Shown here in pieces: positions 18,882 to 27,336 of a stretch of 64,000 nucleotides of DNA. The notes under the pieces are model-generated. The model made no database searches. It was not told where the DNA came from and saw only the letters and a list, made by a program, of their open reading frames with translations. Numbering within the stretch: the stretch's first letter is position 1; each line of letters starts with the position of its first letter. This DNA comes from Asanoa hainanensis. Lineage in GTDB: Bacteria > Actinomycetota > Actinomycetes > Mycobacteriales > Micromonosporaceae. A program made the position numbers and the translations under genes. The stretch is taken from contig NZ_FZPH01000008.1 in NCBI RefSeq assembly GCF_900188485.1, positions 248,001 to 312,000 of the forward strand, written 5' to 3'.

Positions 18882-19042
18882 GCGCGATCCTGCCGATCCT
18901 GTTGCTGGCGCTCGCGGGCATCCTGTCGGGCGGCGCCTACTCGATGCACAAGCAGGGCGCCGCGCGCGGCGGGGTCGTCTTCGTCGGGCTGCTCGCCGCG
19001 CTCGCGCTGCTCGGCGGCATCCTCTGGCTGGTGCCGTCATGA
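18878..19042 (+). CDS. Small two-helix membrane protein inside the his operon
   Basis: A 54 aa protein with two hydrophobic helices (residues 3-19 and 32-52) joined by a short basic turn around HKQGAAR. GTG 18878 overlaps the hisB TGA (GTGA), and its stop overlaps the hisH ATG (ATGA). Both junctions therefore show the same translational coupling as the true his genes. Function unknown. Its existence rests on the perfect overlaps and clear hydrophobic pattern, not on homology. Confidence 0.7.
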   Translation: MSAILPILLLALAGILSGGAYSMHKQGAARGGVVFVGLLAALALLGGILWLVPS

Positions 19043-19647
19043 ACGTCGTCGTCCTCGACTACGGGTCCGGCAACCTCCGCTCGGCGCAGCGCGCGCTCGA
19101 GCGGGTGGGCGCGCGGGTCACCGTCACGCCCGACCTCGAAGCCGCGGCCGAGGCGGACGGGCTGGTCGTCCCGGGCGTCGGCGCGTACGCCGCGTGCATG
19201 GCCGGCATCGACGCGCTGCCCGGCAACGCCGGCCGGGTGATCGCGGAGCGGGTCGCCGCCGACCGCCCGGTGCTCGGCATCTGCGTCGGCATGCAGGTGC
19301 TGTTCGAGGCGGGCGAGGAGCACGGCGTGGTGACCAAGGGGCTGGGCCTGCTGCCCGGCGCGGTCACCCGGCTCGGCGCCCGGCGGGTGCCGCACATGGG
19401 CTGGAACACGGTCACGCCGCCCGCCGACTCGGTGCTGTTCGCCGGGCTGCCGGCCGACACCCGGTTCTACTTCGTCCACTCGTACGCGGCGCACGACGTC
19501 ATGGACGGTGCGACGACGTGCACGCACGAGGCCCCGTTCGTCGCCGCGGTCGAGCGGGGCGCGCTGTCGGCGACCCAGTTCCACCCGGAGAAGTCCGGTG
19601 ACGCGGGCGCCACCCTGCTCGGCAACTGGCTGGCCACCCTTGGCTAA
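19039..19647 (+). CDS. hisH: Imidazole glycerol phosphate synthase, glutaminase subunit
   Basis: Class I glutamine amidotransferase that supplies ammonia to HisF, 202 aa. The catalytic triad is visible: Cys82 in GICVGMQ, and His182 and Glu184 in FHPEKSG. Oxyanion-strand motifs PGVGAY and HMGWN are present. ATG 19039 overlaps the preceding small gene. The partner hisF lies two genes downstream. Confidence 0.96.
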   Translation: MNVVVLDYGSGNLRSAQRALERVGARVTVTPDLEAAAEADGLVVPGVGAYAACMAGIDALPGNAGRVIAERVAADRPVLGICVGMQVLFEAGEEHGVVTKGLGLLPGAVTRLGARRVPHMGWNTVTPPADSVLFAGLPADTRFYFVHSYAAHDVMDGATTCTHEAPFVAAVERGALSATQFHPEKSGDAGATLLGNWLATLG

Positions 19648-19963
19648 GGAACGCGCCCTGCGCCGGGCGGCCCGCGAGGCCGAGGCCGCCAAGCTGCGCG
19701 AGAGACGGGCCCGGGCCGTCGCGCGCCGGCAGCGCCGCCGTGCCCTCGTGGCCCGGCTGACGCCCAAGCGCCGCCGCACCGGCCGCCTGCTCGCCCGCCG
19801 CACCCGTGGCCAGCGCGCCGGCATCGTCGTGGTCACGCTGGTCCTGCTGGCCCTCGTCTGGTTCCTGGTCGACGACGTGGCCCTGCGCCTGGTGCTGACC
19901 CTGCTCGGCCTGCTCTGCCTGCCCGCCCTGGTCGTCGTCGCCCTGGGCCGCCGCACCTCCTGA
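19640..19963 (+). CDS. Small basic membrane protein between hisH and priA
   Basis: A 107 aa protein: the first ~60 residues are extremely Arg/Ala-rich (helical, cytoplasmic), followed by two hydrophobic helices at about 63-79 and 85-101. The only plausible start is TTG 19640, overlapping hisH by 8 bp; no ATG or GTG fits better. The same gene pattern, a small membrane protein after hisH, is familiar in Micromonosporaceae as I recall, but I cannot verify this. Function unknown. Confidence 0.6.
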   Translation: MAKERALRRAAREAEAAKLRERRARAVARRQRRRALVARLTPKRRRTGRLLARRTRGQRAGIVVVTLVLLALVWFLVDDVALRLVLTLLGLLCLPALVVVALGRRTS

Positions 19964-20001
19964 CGCCGCACCTCCTGACACAGCATTCGAGGAGACCAAC
20001 C

Positions 20002-20724
20002 GTGACGCTCACCCTGCTGCCCGCCGTCGACGTCGCCGACGGCCAGGCCGTCCGCCTCGTGCAGGGCGCCGCAGGCACCGAGACCGGCTACGGCGACCCG
20101 CTGGAGGCGGCGCTGGCCTGGCAGCACGACGGGGCCGAGTGGGTGCATCTGGTCGACCTCGACGCCGCGTTCGGCCGGGGCTCCAACGCGGCGTTGCTCG
20201 CGGACGTGGTCGGTCGCCTCGACGTCAAGGTCGAGCTGTCCGGCGGCATCCGCGACGACGCCTCGCTGCGCGCCGCGCTGGCCACCGGGGCGGCCCGGGT
20301 CAACATCGGCACGGCCGCCCTGGAGGACCCGGTGTGGTGCGACCGGGTCGTCGGCGAGTACGGGGACCGCGTGGCGATCGGGCTCGACGTGCGCGGCCGT
20401 ACCCTGTCGGCGCGTGGCTGGACCCGCGACGGCGGTGACCTGTTCGAGGTCCTGGAACGGCTCGACAAGGCCGGCGCCGCGCGGTACGTCGTCACCGACA
20501 TCACCAAGGACGGCACGATGCGCGGGCCGAACCTGGACCTCCTGCGCGACGTCTGCGCCCGTACCCCCGCGCCCGTGATCGCCTCTGGCGGCGTTTCGAA
20601 GCTCGACGACCTGCGCGCGCTGGCCACCCTCGAAGAGGTCGGTGTCGAGGGTGTGATCGCCGGCAAGGCGCTCTACGCGGGCGCGTTCACCGTGCGCGAG
20701 GCCCTGGCGGTGCTGGCGTCGTGA
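20002..20724 (+). CDS. priA: Bifunctional HisA/TrpF isomerase PriA
   Basis: (beta-alpha)8 barrel that isomerises ProFAR in histidine synthesis and, in actinobacteria, also phosphoribosyl anthranilate in tryptophan synthesis. 240 aa. Catalytic acids are Asp10 (PAVDVADG) and Asp170 or Asp166 in TDITKDGT. Arg138 and Trp140 in the ARGWTRDGG loop match the loop used by PriA for dual specificity. The absence of trpF from the trp cluster at 41.7-47.1 kb supports the dual role. GTG 20002 follows GAGGAGACCAACC, an independent ribosome site. Confidence 0.93.
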   Translation: MTLTLLPAVDVADGQAVRLVQGAAGTETGYGDPLEAALAWQHDGAEWVHLVDLDAAFGRGSNAALLADVVGRLDVKVELSGGIRDDASLRAALATGAARVNIGTAALEDPVWCDRVVGEYGDRVAIGLDVRGRTLSARGWTRDGGDLFEVLERLDKAGAARYVVTDITKDGTMRGPNLDLLRDVCARTPAPVIASGGVSKLDDLRALATLEEVGVEGVIAGKALYAGAFTVREALAVLAS

Positions 20725-21476
20725 GCGTCGCGGTCCGGGTGATCCCCTGCCTCGACGTCGACGCGGGGCGGGTGGTCAAGGGCGTCAACTTCGTCGACCT
20801 GCGCGACGCCGGCGACCCGGTGGAGCTCGCCGCCGCCTACGACGCGGCCGGCGCCGACGAGCTGACGTTCCTCGACGTGACCGCGTCGTCCGACGACCGG
20901 GGGACGATGCTCGACGTGGTACGGCGTACCGCCGAGTCGGTGTTCATCCCCCTGACCGTCGGCGGCGGGGTCCGCTCGGTGTCCGACGTGGACATCCTGC
21001 TGCGGGCCGGCGCCGACAAGGTGGGGGTCAACACCGCGGCGATCGCCCGCCCTGAGCTGGTGAGCGAGATCGCGCAGCGCTTCGGCAACCAGGTTCTCGT
21101 GCTCTCGCTCGACGTGCGCCGCGAGCCCGGTCGTGGGTTCGAGGTGACCACGCACGGCGGGCGCAAGGGCACCGGCCTCGACGCCGTCGAGTGGGCCAGG
21201 CGGGTCGCTGACCTCGGTGCGGGGGAGATCCTGCTCAACTCGATGGACGCCGACGGCACGAAGGCCGGCTTCGACCTGGAGCTGATCCGGGCCGTCCGGG
21301 CGGCCGTCGACATCCCGGTGATCGCCAGCGGAGGAGCGGGGACGACCGCCCACTTCCCGCCGGCCGTCGAGGCAGGCGCGGACGCGGTGCTCGCGGCCAG
21401 CGTGTTCCACTTCGGAGAGCTGCGGATCGCCGACGTGAAGACCGCCCTGCGCGAGGCCGGCAACCCGGTGCGCTGA
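20721..21476 (+). CDS. hisF: Imidazole glycerol phosphate synthase, cyclase subunit
   Basis: Cyclises PRFAR with ammonia from HisH to imidazole glycerol phosphate and AICAR. 251 aa (beta-alpha)8 barrel with catalytic Asp12 ([10 protein letters not shown]) and Asp131 (LSLDVRRE). Phosphate-binding loops GGGVRS and ASGGAG are present. GTG 20721 overlaps the priA stop. This is the last his gene of the operon; hisI lies 20 kb away next to trpE, and hisE/hisG are not in the window. Confidence 0.97.
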   Translation: MSVAVRVIPCLDVDAGRVVKGVNFVDLRDAGDPVELAAAYDAAGADELTFLDVTASSDDRGTMLDVVRRTAESVFIPLTVGGGVRSVSDVDILLRAGADKVGVNTAAIARPELVSEIAQRFGNQVLVLSLDVRREPGRGFEVTTHGGRKGTGLDAVEWARRVADLGAGEILLNSMDADGTKAGFDLELIRAVRAAVDIPVIASGGAGTTAHFPPAVEAGADAVLAASVFHFGELRIADVKTALREAGNPVR

Positions 21477-21516
21477 CCCGAAACGGGGTCGCAAGATCAA
21501 CCCCGCGCCTGGTGGG

Positions 21517-22767
21517 ATGCCTGTCATGCGTCTGCGGGAGAACCTGGTGCCCCCGGCCGGCCTGCCCCGGGCGTACGCCCTGGTCAGCTTGATCTTCGGG
21601 ATCGGGGTCGGCACGTTCATCACCGGCAGCACGGTGTTCTTCACGCGCGTCGTCGGGCTCCAGCCGCACGAGATCGGCATCGGCCTGTCGGCGGCGGCCG
21701 GCGCCGTGCTGGTCTGCTCGCTGCCGCTGAGCTCGCTCGCCGACCGGTTCGGCCCGCGCCGGGCCTGGCTGTTCGGCGTGGCGGGCAGCGCCGCGGGCTT
21801 TCTGCTGTGGCCACTCGCGCGCGGGTTCTTCACGTTCCTCGCGATGATCGTGTTCTTCGAGCTCGTCAACGGCGTCGCGCAGGCCGGCCGCAACGTCTAC
21901 CTGATCGAGGCCGTCGACCCGGAGACCCGCGTGCGTACGCAGGCGTTCGCCCGGTCCTGGCTCAACATCGGGTGGTCGGTCGGAGCCGGCCTGGCCGCCC
22001 TGGCGCTGGCCATCGACACCCGCGCGGCGTACCTGGCCCTGCCACTGGCCAACGCCGCCGTGCTGCTGGCCAACCTCGTGCTGATCGCGCGGTTGCCCGC
22101 CGGGCCCGCCGGCCGGGCCCGCACACGCACGCCGGGGGAGCGCCACGTGTTCGCCGACCGGCACTTCCTCGCGGTGACCGTGCTGTGCGCGGTGCTGCTC
22201 GCCTACGGCACCGTCGAGTTGCAGGTCGCACCGTTGTGGCTGCTCACGCACACCGACGCTCCGAAGTGGTGGATCGGCGTGCTGACCCTGGTCAACACCG
22301 TGATGGCGACGACGCTCCAGGTGGCGATGACCCGCGGCGCGCACACCCTCGACGGCGCCGCCCGCGCCCTGCGGCTCGGTGGGCTCGCGGCGGCGCTGGG
22401 CTGCCCGGTCTTCTACCTGGCCGGAGCCACCTCGGGCGTCGTCACGATGGTCGTCTTCGTCGTAGCGGCGGTGCTTTTCACGCTCTCCGAGATGTGGCAG
22501 TCCGCCGGCTCGTGGACGCTCGCGGCGGAGCTGCCGCCACCGGGCCGCCGCGGCGAGTACTTCGGCGCCTTCCGGATGGGCAACTCGGCGATCGAGATGG
22601 TGGCACCGGCGTCGCTGATCGCGCTGGCCGTGACCACCGGAGGCTGGGGCTGGCTGCTCATCGGCGGCGTCTTCCTGGCTGCGGGCCTGTCCGCCGTGCC
22701 GCTGGTCCGGTGGGCCGGCCGGCACCGCGCGGCGGCACCCGCCGAACCGGAGCCGGCACTGACCTGA
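21517..22767 (+). CDS. Major facilitator superfamily transporter
   Basis: A 416 aa protein with about 12 predicted transmembrane helices. The MFS loop 2-3 motif appears as LADRFGPRRAW near residue 70, and an Asn-Val-Tyr-Leu-rich helix follows. Most similar by eye to drug/proton antiporter-type MFS proteins; the substrate is unknown. ATG 21517 follows GGTGGG weakly, and ATG 21526 is an alternative. It starts 40 bp after hisF and may be read through from the his operon, but a function in histidine metabolism is not implied. Confidence 0.85.
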   Translation: MPVMRLRENLVPPAGLPRAYALVSLIFGIGVGTFITGSTVFFTRVVGLQPHEIGIGLSAAAGAVLVCSLPLSSLADRFGPRRAWLFGVAGSAAGFLLWPLARGFFTFLAMIVFFELVNGVAQAGRNVYLIEAVDPETRVRTQAFARSWLNIGWSVGAGLAALALAIDTRAAYLALPLANAAVLLANLVLIARLPAGPAGRARTRTPGERHVFADRHFLAVTVLCAVLLAYGTVELQVAPLWLLTHTDAPKWWIGVLTLVNTVMATTLQVAMTRGAHTLDGAARALRLGGLAAALGCPVFYLAGATSGVVTMVVFVVAAVLFTLSEMWQSAGSWTLAAELPPPGRRGEYFGAFRMGNSAIEMVAPASLIALAVTTGGWGWLLIGGVFLAAGLSAVPLVRWAGRHRAAAPAEPEPALT

Positions 22768-22836
22768 CGCGCGCGCAGAACCGGACCGGGCGATCCTGCG
22801 TCTTGGAGGCGAGAGGACGTCGTCGGCGCACGGGGA

Positions 22837-23385
22837 GTGGCTTTGTCGATCATCAGCCGTCAGGAGGCGCCGGTCAGCACGGACCCACCGTCGGTCGAGG
22901 CGGAGTTCACCGCGTTCGTCAGCGCCAACTACGGTCGGCTGCTGCACGTCGCCGACCTGCTGATCGGTGACGCCGGGCGGGCAGAGGAGCTGCTCCAGAC
23001 CGTCCTGACCCGCACCTATCTGCGGTGGTCGAGGGTCAGGCAGGACAACCCGCTGGGGTACGTGCGCACCGGGCTCGCGAACGCACGCACCGACTGGCTG
23101 CGCCGTGGCCTCGGCAGGGAGCGGCCGACCGCGGCCGTGCCGGTCAGCGTGTTGGCCCCGGACCCCTCCGAGCAGGTGGTCGGCCGGGATGCCGTGCAGC
23201 GGGCGCTCGCGGTGCTCACCCGGCGGGAGCGGGCGGTGGTCGTCCTGCGGTTCTACGAGGACCTCAGCGAGGCCGAGATCGCCCGCACGCTCGACATCGC
23301 GCCCGGCACGGTCAAGAGCACCTGCGCCCGGGCCCTGGTCAAGCTGCGCGTCTCGCCCGAACTCCAGGAGGGGAACCGGTCGTGA
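22837..23385 (+). CDS. SigE-family ECF RNA polymerase sigma factor
   Basis: A 182 aa group IV sigma factor. Sigma region 2 covers about residues 22-90 (FVSANYGRLLHVADLL). Region 4 covers about 125-175 with the helix-turn-helix LSEAEIARTLDIAPGTVKS. The size and the SEAEIA/GTVKS pattern match the actinobacterial 'SigE family' annotated in Streptomyces and Micromonospora. GTG 22837 is used. Its TGA overlaps the GTG of a membrane protein, which is the usual place for an anti-sigma or signal partner. Confidence 0.92.
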   Translation: MALSIISRQEAPVSTDPPSVEAEFTAFVSANYGRLLHVADLLIGDAGRAEELLQTVLTRTYLRWSRVRQDNPLGYVRTGLANARTDWLRRGLGRERPTAAVPVSVLAPDPSEQVVGRDAVQRALAVLTRRERAVVVLRFYEDLSEAEIARTLDIAPGTVKSTCARALVKLRVSPELQEGNRS

Positions 23386-24497
23386 ACACCATCGAGGACC
23401 TGCGGGCCGCGCTCGACTACCCGGACCCGCCTGCCAAGCCCGACACCCGTGCCATCATCGCGCGCGGGCGGCGCCGACGAGTGGTCCGCCGGGCCGCGGT
23501 GGGCGGCGGGCTGGCCGTGGTCGTCGCCGGGGTCGTTGCCGTCAACGCGTTGGGCGGCACGCCGGCCCCGCCCCCGGTGCTGGTCGGATCGGCGCCGGAC
23601 CCGGCCCTGGTCACGGCGTCGACGACGGCTGTGGCGGAGGCACCCGAGCGGTTCGACCCGCTGACGCGGACGTTGCACGTCGGTTGGATCCCGGCCGGCC
23701 TCACGGGTCAGGGGGCGGAGATCAGCGTCACCCAACAGAGCTTCGGCGGCCGGGACAAGGAATTTGCCGACGGTGGGAGAGACTACGGCCTGTCGGTGAT
23801 GCTGCTGGCGAAGGGCCGACCGCCCACCGACTTCATGGGTGGCCTGGGAATGCCCCGGGAATCCGTGGAAAGCGAGACCGACGACGTCAACGGCAAGCCG
23901 GCCGTGTGCCTGAGCGACCCGGAGGTACGCGGCTCGTGCGCCGCCCTGCAGTGGGAGTACGCGCCGGGTGCCTGGGCGCGCGTCGGGTACAGCGGCAGCG
24001 CCGGTCCCACCCCGGAGGCGGCGGCCGCCGTGGCCCGCCGGGTAGCCGAGTCGGTGCGGTTCACCGCGGGCGAACCCGTCCGGCTGCCGTTCACGATCGG
24101 CGGCTCGACGGCTGAGCTGCCCGCCGCGCGCACGCAGGTCTCGATCTTCGCACCCGCGTACCAGCAGGAGGGTGGCGAGGTCTGGAACGCCGACCTCTGC
24201 CTCGCCCCGTCACCCCGCGACGTGGAACGCAGCGTCGGGGACACCCGGCAGCTCTGTCTCGGCGCCAGCAAAGCCGTGGGCACGGGTGCCCGTCTCCCGG
24301 ACGACCCCGAGCCGAACGCGACGGTGGACGGTCATGACGCCCGGATCGTCGACATGCAGCTGATCGTCTGGAACGTGTCCGGCATCCGGGTCGACACCAC
24401 GTACTCCGACTGGGACGTCAACCCGAGGTACGCCTACGAGGACCTGCGTGTGGCCGAGGATCCCGCCGACCCGGCCGACTGGCCGGTCAGTCGGTAG
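23382..24497 (+). CDS. Single-pass membrane protein coupled to the sigma factor
   Basis: A 371 aa protein with a 36-residue basic cytoplasmic N-terminus, one transmembrane helix (about 37-57), and a large extracytoplasmic domain that looks like a secreted beta-rich fold, with a Cys pair around CLSDPEVRGSC. The N-terminus is short and lacks the zinc-binding HxxxCxxC of ZAS anti-sigmas. It may still act on the sigma factor, or be a surface sensor. GTG 23382 overlaps the sigma TGA by 4 bp. The frame is open upstream over the sigma gene, but that part is a shadow. Convergent with the next gene by an 11 bp overlap. Confidence 0.78.
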   Translation: MNTIEDLRAALDYPDPPAKPDTRAIIARGRRRRVVRRAAVGGGLAVVVAGVVAVNALGGTPAPPPVLVGSAPDPALVTASTTAVAEAPERFDPLTRTLHVGWIPAGLTGQGAEISVTQQSFGGRDKEFADGGRDYGLSVMLLAKGRPPTDFMGGLGMPRESVESETDDVNGKPAVCLSDPEVRGSCAALQWEYAPGAWARVGYSGSAGPTPEAAAAVARRVAESVRFTAGEPVRLPFTIGGSTAELPAARTQVSIFAPAYQQEGGEVWNADLCLAPSPRDVERSVGDTRQLCLGASKAVGTGARLPDDPEPNATVDGHDARIVDMQLIVWNVSGIRVDTTYSDWDVNPRYAYEDLRVAEDPADPADWPVSR

Positions 24498-24909
24498 TCT
24501 CCGCGCGCCCGGCGTACTCGAGGATCGCGGCGGCGTGGTCGGCGTCGTCCAGGGTCCAGTCGCTGTCGTCCGGGATCGGACGCCGGAGCAACTGGGTGTA
24601 GACGGTGTCGACCGCGCCCACGCCGGACCGGCGGTTGCGCCAGAGCGTGCCGCCGGCCGCCGTGACCCGGAACCACCCGTCGACCACCGTGATCAGGCCG
24701 GCGCCGGTCAGCCGCCGGACCGCTTCCTCGACCTCACGCCGGCCTGGTAGCAGTTGCCGCAGGTGGTCGGCCATCGAGAGGACGTCGGCGAGCCGCACGC
24801 CCTCGGGTCGTCGAGTGGTCGCCGAGCGCATGTGCCGCCCGGCGCCGTTCGCCATCACCACCGCGACGAAGATCCAAGCGTCGGATCGCCGCCAGCCGTC
24901 TTGCCCCAT
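24487..24909 (-). CDS. Small conserved-type protein with winged-helix-like region
   Basis: A 140 aa protein. Residues ~50-95 (REVEEAVRRLTGAGLITVVDG) look like a winged-helix recognition unit with a following wing, so it may be a DNA-binding or protein-binding helper. No metal-binding or catalytic motif is visible. Start ATG 24909. The last 11 bp overlap the end of the sigma-linked membrane protein on the other strand. No family assigned with confidence. Confidence 0.65.
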   Translation of the reverse strand: MGQDGWRRSDAWIFVAVVMANGAGRHMRSATTRRPEGVRLADVLSMADHLRQLLPGRREVEEAVRRLTGAGLITVVDGWFRVTAAGGTLWRNRRSGVGAVDTVYTQLLRRPIPDDSDWTLDDADHAAAILEYAGRAETTD

Positions 24910-24991
24910 GGAGCAATGATGCCAACGTCAACGACCCATGAACATTGGTGTGATCTTTCGTTTACCTGAAACCTTCACCAGGTTCGATGCA

Positions 24992-25657
24992 TCATGCAGC
25001 CGGTTCGGCGATCGGTTGGCCGCCGATCCGGGGCGGTGACGGGCGCACCGTGAACAGTGGAATGAAGACGTGGTTCAACGGTCCGATCAGGAGCGCGTAC
25101 GCCACCGTGCCGATGCCGACAGTGCCTCCGAGCAGCACACCGGCGCCCAGCACGGCCACCTCGATCACCGTGCGGGTGAGCCGGATCGAGCGGCCCGGCT
25201 TGCGGCCCACCCACCCGGTCATCAGCCCGTCCCGGGGCCCCGGCCCGAGCCGCGCACCGATGTACAGGCCGCCGGCGACCCCGTTGAGCACGATGCCGAG
25301 GATTAAGAACGGGATCCGCACGGCCAACGAGTCCGGCGTCGGCAGCAGGGCGAGACTCGCGTCGACGGCGAGGCCGATGATGACGATGTTGCTGACGGTG
25401 CCGATGCCCGGCTTCTGCCGCAGCGGGATCCAGAGCAGCAGCACCGCCGCGCCCACGATGATCACGATGGTGCCGAACGAGAGCCCGGTCTTCTCCGCGA
25501 GGCCCTGGTGGAACACGTCCCAGGGGTCCAATCCCAAGGTGGCCTCGATCTGGAGGGCCATGCTCGCCCCGTACAGCAGAAGACCCAGGTAGAGCTGGGT
25601 CAGCCGGCGGGGAAGCCGGTCTCGCAGGGCCATGGGGTGGTTGCTCTCGGACGCCAT
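24992..25657 (-). CDS. YczE/YitT-like integral membrane protein
   Basis: A 221 aa protein with about five or six membrane helices and the YczE pattern: GLDPWDVFHQGL after the first helix, GIGTVSN before the third, and ARLGPGPRDGLMTG near the middle. Members are often encoded divergently from a MocR-type regulator, as here, and are thought to be transporters under its control. Start ATG 25657. Only 60 bp separates it from the regulator's ATG, and that gap carries two direct repeats. Confidence 0.85.
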   Translation of the reverse strand: MASESNHPMALRDRLPRRLTQLYLGLLLYGASMALQIEATLGLDPWDVFHQGLAEKTGLSFGTIVIIVGAAVLLLWIPLRQKPGIGTVSNIVIIGLAVDASLALLPTPDSLAVRIPFLILGIVLNGVAGGLYIGARLGPGPRDGLMTGWVGRKPGRSIRLTRTVIEVAVLGAGVLLGGTVGIGTVAYALLIGPLNHVFIPLFTVRPSPPRIGGQPIAEPAA

Positions 25658-25667
25658 GCATGCAACT

Positions 25668-25703
25668 CTGAAGGCCAATTGGTTCGGTACTGAAGAGCCA
25701 ATT
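25668..25703. promoter_or_regulatory. Direct-repeat operator for the MocR-type regulator
   Basis: CTGAAGGCCAATT at 25668-25680 and CTGAAGAGCCAATT at 25690-25703, 22 bp apart from start to start (two helical turns). They lie between the divergent start codons at 25657 and 25718. MocR/GabR-type dimers are known to bind direct repeats. Confidence 0.6.
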
Positions 25704-25717
25704 CGCGAGGAGTGGAT

Positions 25718-27172
25718 ATGACAAGCCTGGTCCGGGGTAGCCAACTCGCCCGCCTGCTCGGCCACTGGCACGCCCTGCCGGGCCGCCGGCGGAACCCCGA
25801 CTACGCCGCCCTGGCCGGCGCCGTGCGGGGCCTGCTCGCCGACGGCCGGCTGCCGTTGGGCATCCGGCTGCCCGCCGAACGCGAGTTGGCCGAGGCGCTC
25901 AAGGTCAGCCGGACCACCGTGACGGCCGCGTACCGGGAGCTGCGCGACAGCGGCCACCTGACCAGCCGCCGCGGCGCGGGCAGTTGGACCACCCTGCCCG
26001 GCGGCCACCGGGTGGCCAGCACCGGCCTGTGGACCCCGCTCAACGACCTCGGCATGATCGACCTGGGTTGCGCCGCGCTCGCCGCGCCACCCGAGCTGAT
26101 CCCCGCCGCCCGCGCCGCGGCCGACGAGCTGCCGCGCTACCTGGGCGACGCCGGCTACCACCCGACCGGCCTGGTCGAGCTGCGCGAGGCGGTCGCCCGC
26201 GGCTTCACCGACCGCGGCCTGCCGACCAGCCCCGACCAGATCATGGTCACCAGCGGCACCCAGCAGGCCCTCGACCTGGTGCTGCGGCTTACGGTCCAGG
26301 CCGGCAACGGCGTACTCATGGAGTCGCCCACCTACCCCAACGCGCTCGCGGCGCTGTCGGCCCGCCGGGCCCGGATCACCACGCACGGCCTGGACCCGGC
26401 GGCCGGCTGGGACGGCGAGCTGCTGCTCGGTGCGCTGCGCCAGAGCACACCCCGGCTGGCGTACGTCATCCCGGAGTTCCACAACCCGACCGGCCACCTG
26501 ATGCCGGCCGACCTGCGCGAGCGCCTCGTCGCCGCGGCCCACAGCACCGGCACCGACCTGGTCGTCGACGAGTCGTTCGTGGACCTCCCGCTGGATGGTG
26601 TGGAGGTGCCACCGCCGGTGGCGATGTTCGACCGCCACTCCCGCGTGATCACCATCGGCGGCATGAGCAAGCCGTACTGGGGCGGCCTGCGCATCGGCTG
26701 GGTCCGCGCCTCGGCGCCGACGGTCCAACGGCTGGCGGCGCTGCGGGTCGGCGTCGACATGTCGAGCCCGGTGCTGGACCAACTCGTGGCGGCCCAACTC
26801 CTGGACCGCGCGGACACGATCGTCCCGGCCCGGCGTTTGCAGCTCGCAACCCAACGCGACGCGCTGCTGGAAGCGTTGGCCGAGCATCTGCCGGAGTGGC
26901 GGGTCCAGATCCCCCACGGCGGAGTGACCCTGTGGGCGGAGCTGGACGGCCCGATCTCCAGCGCGCTGGCGCGGGCCGCGGAGGAGGTCGGGGTGCGGTT
27001 GGCGCCGGGTCCGCGCTTCGGCCTGGACGGGACGTTGGAACGTTTCCTGCGGCTGCCGTACACACTGCCGGCTGGCGACCTGATCGACGCGGTCAAGCGC
27101 ATCGCTACGGTCCGCTACGACCTGGACCACGCCCCGCACCCAGGCTGGCGCAAGCCGGTCGTCATCGCCTGA
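25718..27172 (+). CDS. MocR/PdxR-family transcriptional regulator (GntR HTH plus aminotransferase-like domain)
   Basis: A 484 aa chimera: a GntR-type winged helix (about residues 25-95, with LPAERELAEALKVSRTTV) linked to a fold-type I aminotransferase domain (about 105-484). The PLP-binding Lys is Lys318 in GGMSKPYWGG, and HNPTGH is present. These proteins use PLP or amino-compound adducts to sense a ligand. ATG 25718 has GAGGAG 5-6 bp upstream; GTG 25712 is in frame but would put the ribosome site inside the gene. It is divergent from the YczE-like gene, its likely target. Confidence 0.92.
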   Translation: MTSLVRGSQLARLLGHWHALPGRRRNPDYAALAGAVRGLLADGRLPLGIRLPAERELAEALKVSRTTVTAAYRELRDSGHLTSRRGAGSWTTLPGGHRVASTGLWTPLNDLGMIDLGCAALAAPPELIPAARAAADELPRYLGDAGYHPTGLVELREAVARGFTDRGLPTSPDQIMVTSGTQQALDLVLRLTVQAGNGVLMESPTYPNALAALSARRARITTHGLDPAAGWDGELLLGALRQSTPRLAYVIPEFHNPTGHLMPADLRERLVAAAHSTGTDLVVDESFVDLPLDGVEVPPPVAMFDRHSRVITIGGMSKPYWGGLRIGWVRASAPTVQRLAALRVGVDMSSPVLDQLVAAQLLDRADTIVPARRLQLATQRDALLEALAEHLPEWRVQIPHGGVTLWAELDGPISSALARAAEEVGVRLAPGPRFGLDGTLERFLRLPYTLPAGDLIDAVKRIATVRYDLDHAPHPGWRKPVVIA

Positions 27173-27223
27173 CCAGATTCGCCAAGACCAGATTCGCCAA
27201 GACAAGACCCAGATTCGGCAAGA
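27172..27223 (+). repeat. Short direct repeat after the MocR gene
   Basis: Three copies of (A/C)CCAGATTCG(C/G)CAAG at 27172-27186, 27188-27202 and about 27209-27223. They begin on the last base of the MocR stop codon and end beside the inverted dispersed repeat copy. Confidence 0.6.
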
Positions 27224-27227
27224 CCAG

Positions 27228-27316
27228 GATCGTGTCCCGGGTCCGCCTGGGGCGCGACCGTCGCTCCCGCCGGGGACCGCTCCGCTGCGCTGCGCTGCCA
27301 GGTCCGCGGCGGGTCG
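27228..27316 (-). repeat. Dispersed intergenic repeat, copy 3 (inverted)
   Basis: Read on the minus strand it begins CCGCGGACCTGGCA and ends CGGACCCGGGACACGATCC, matching the first ~88 bp of the copy at 8442 (shared inner block CGGCGGGAGC). It is about 19 kb from the other copies and in inverse orientation. Confidence 0.7.
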
Positions 27317-27336
27317 CCCCCCAGCCACACGGCCGA

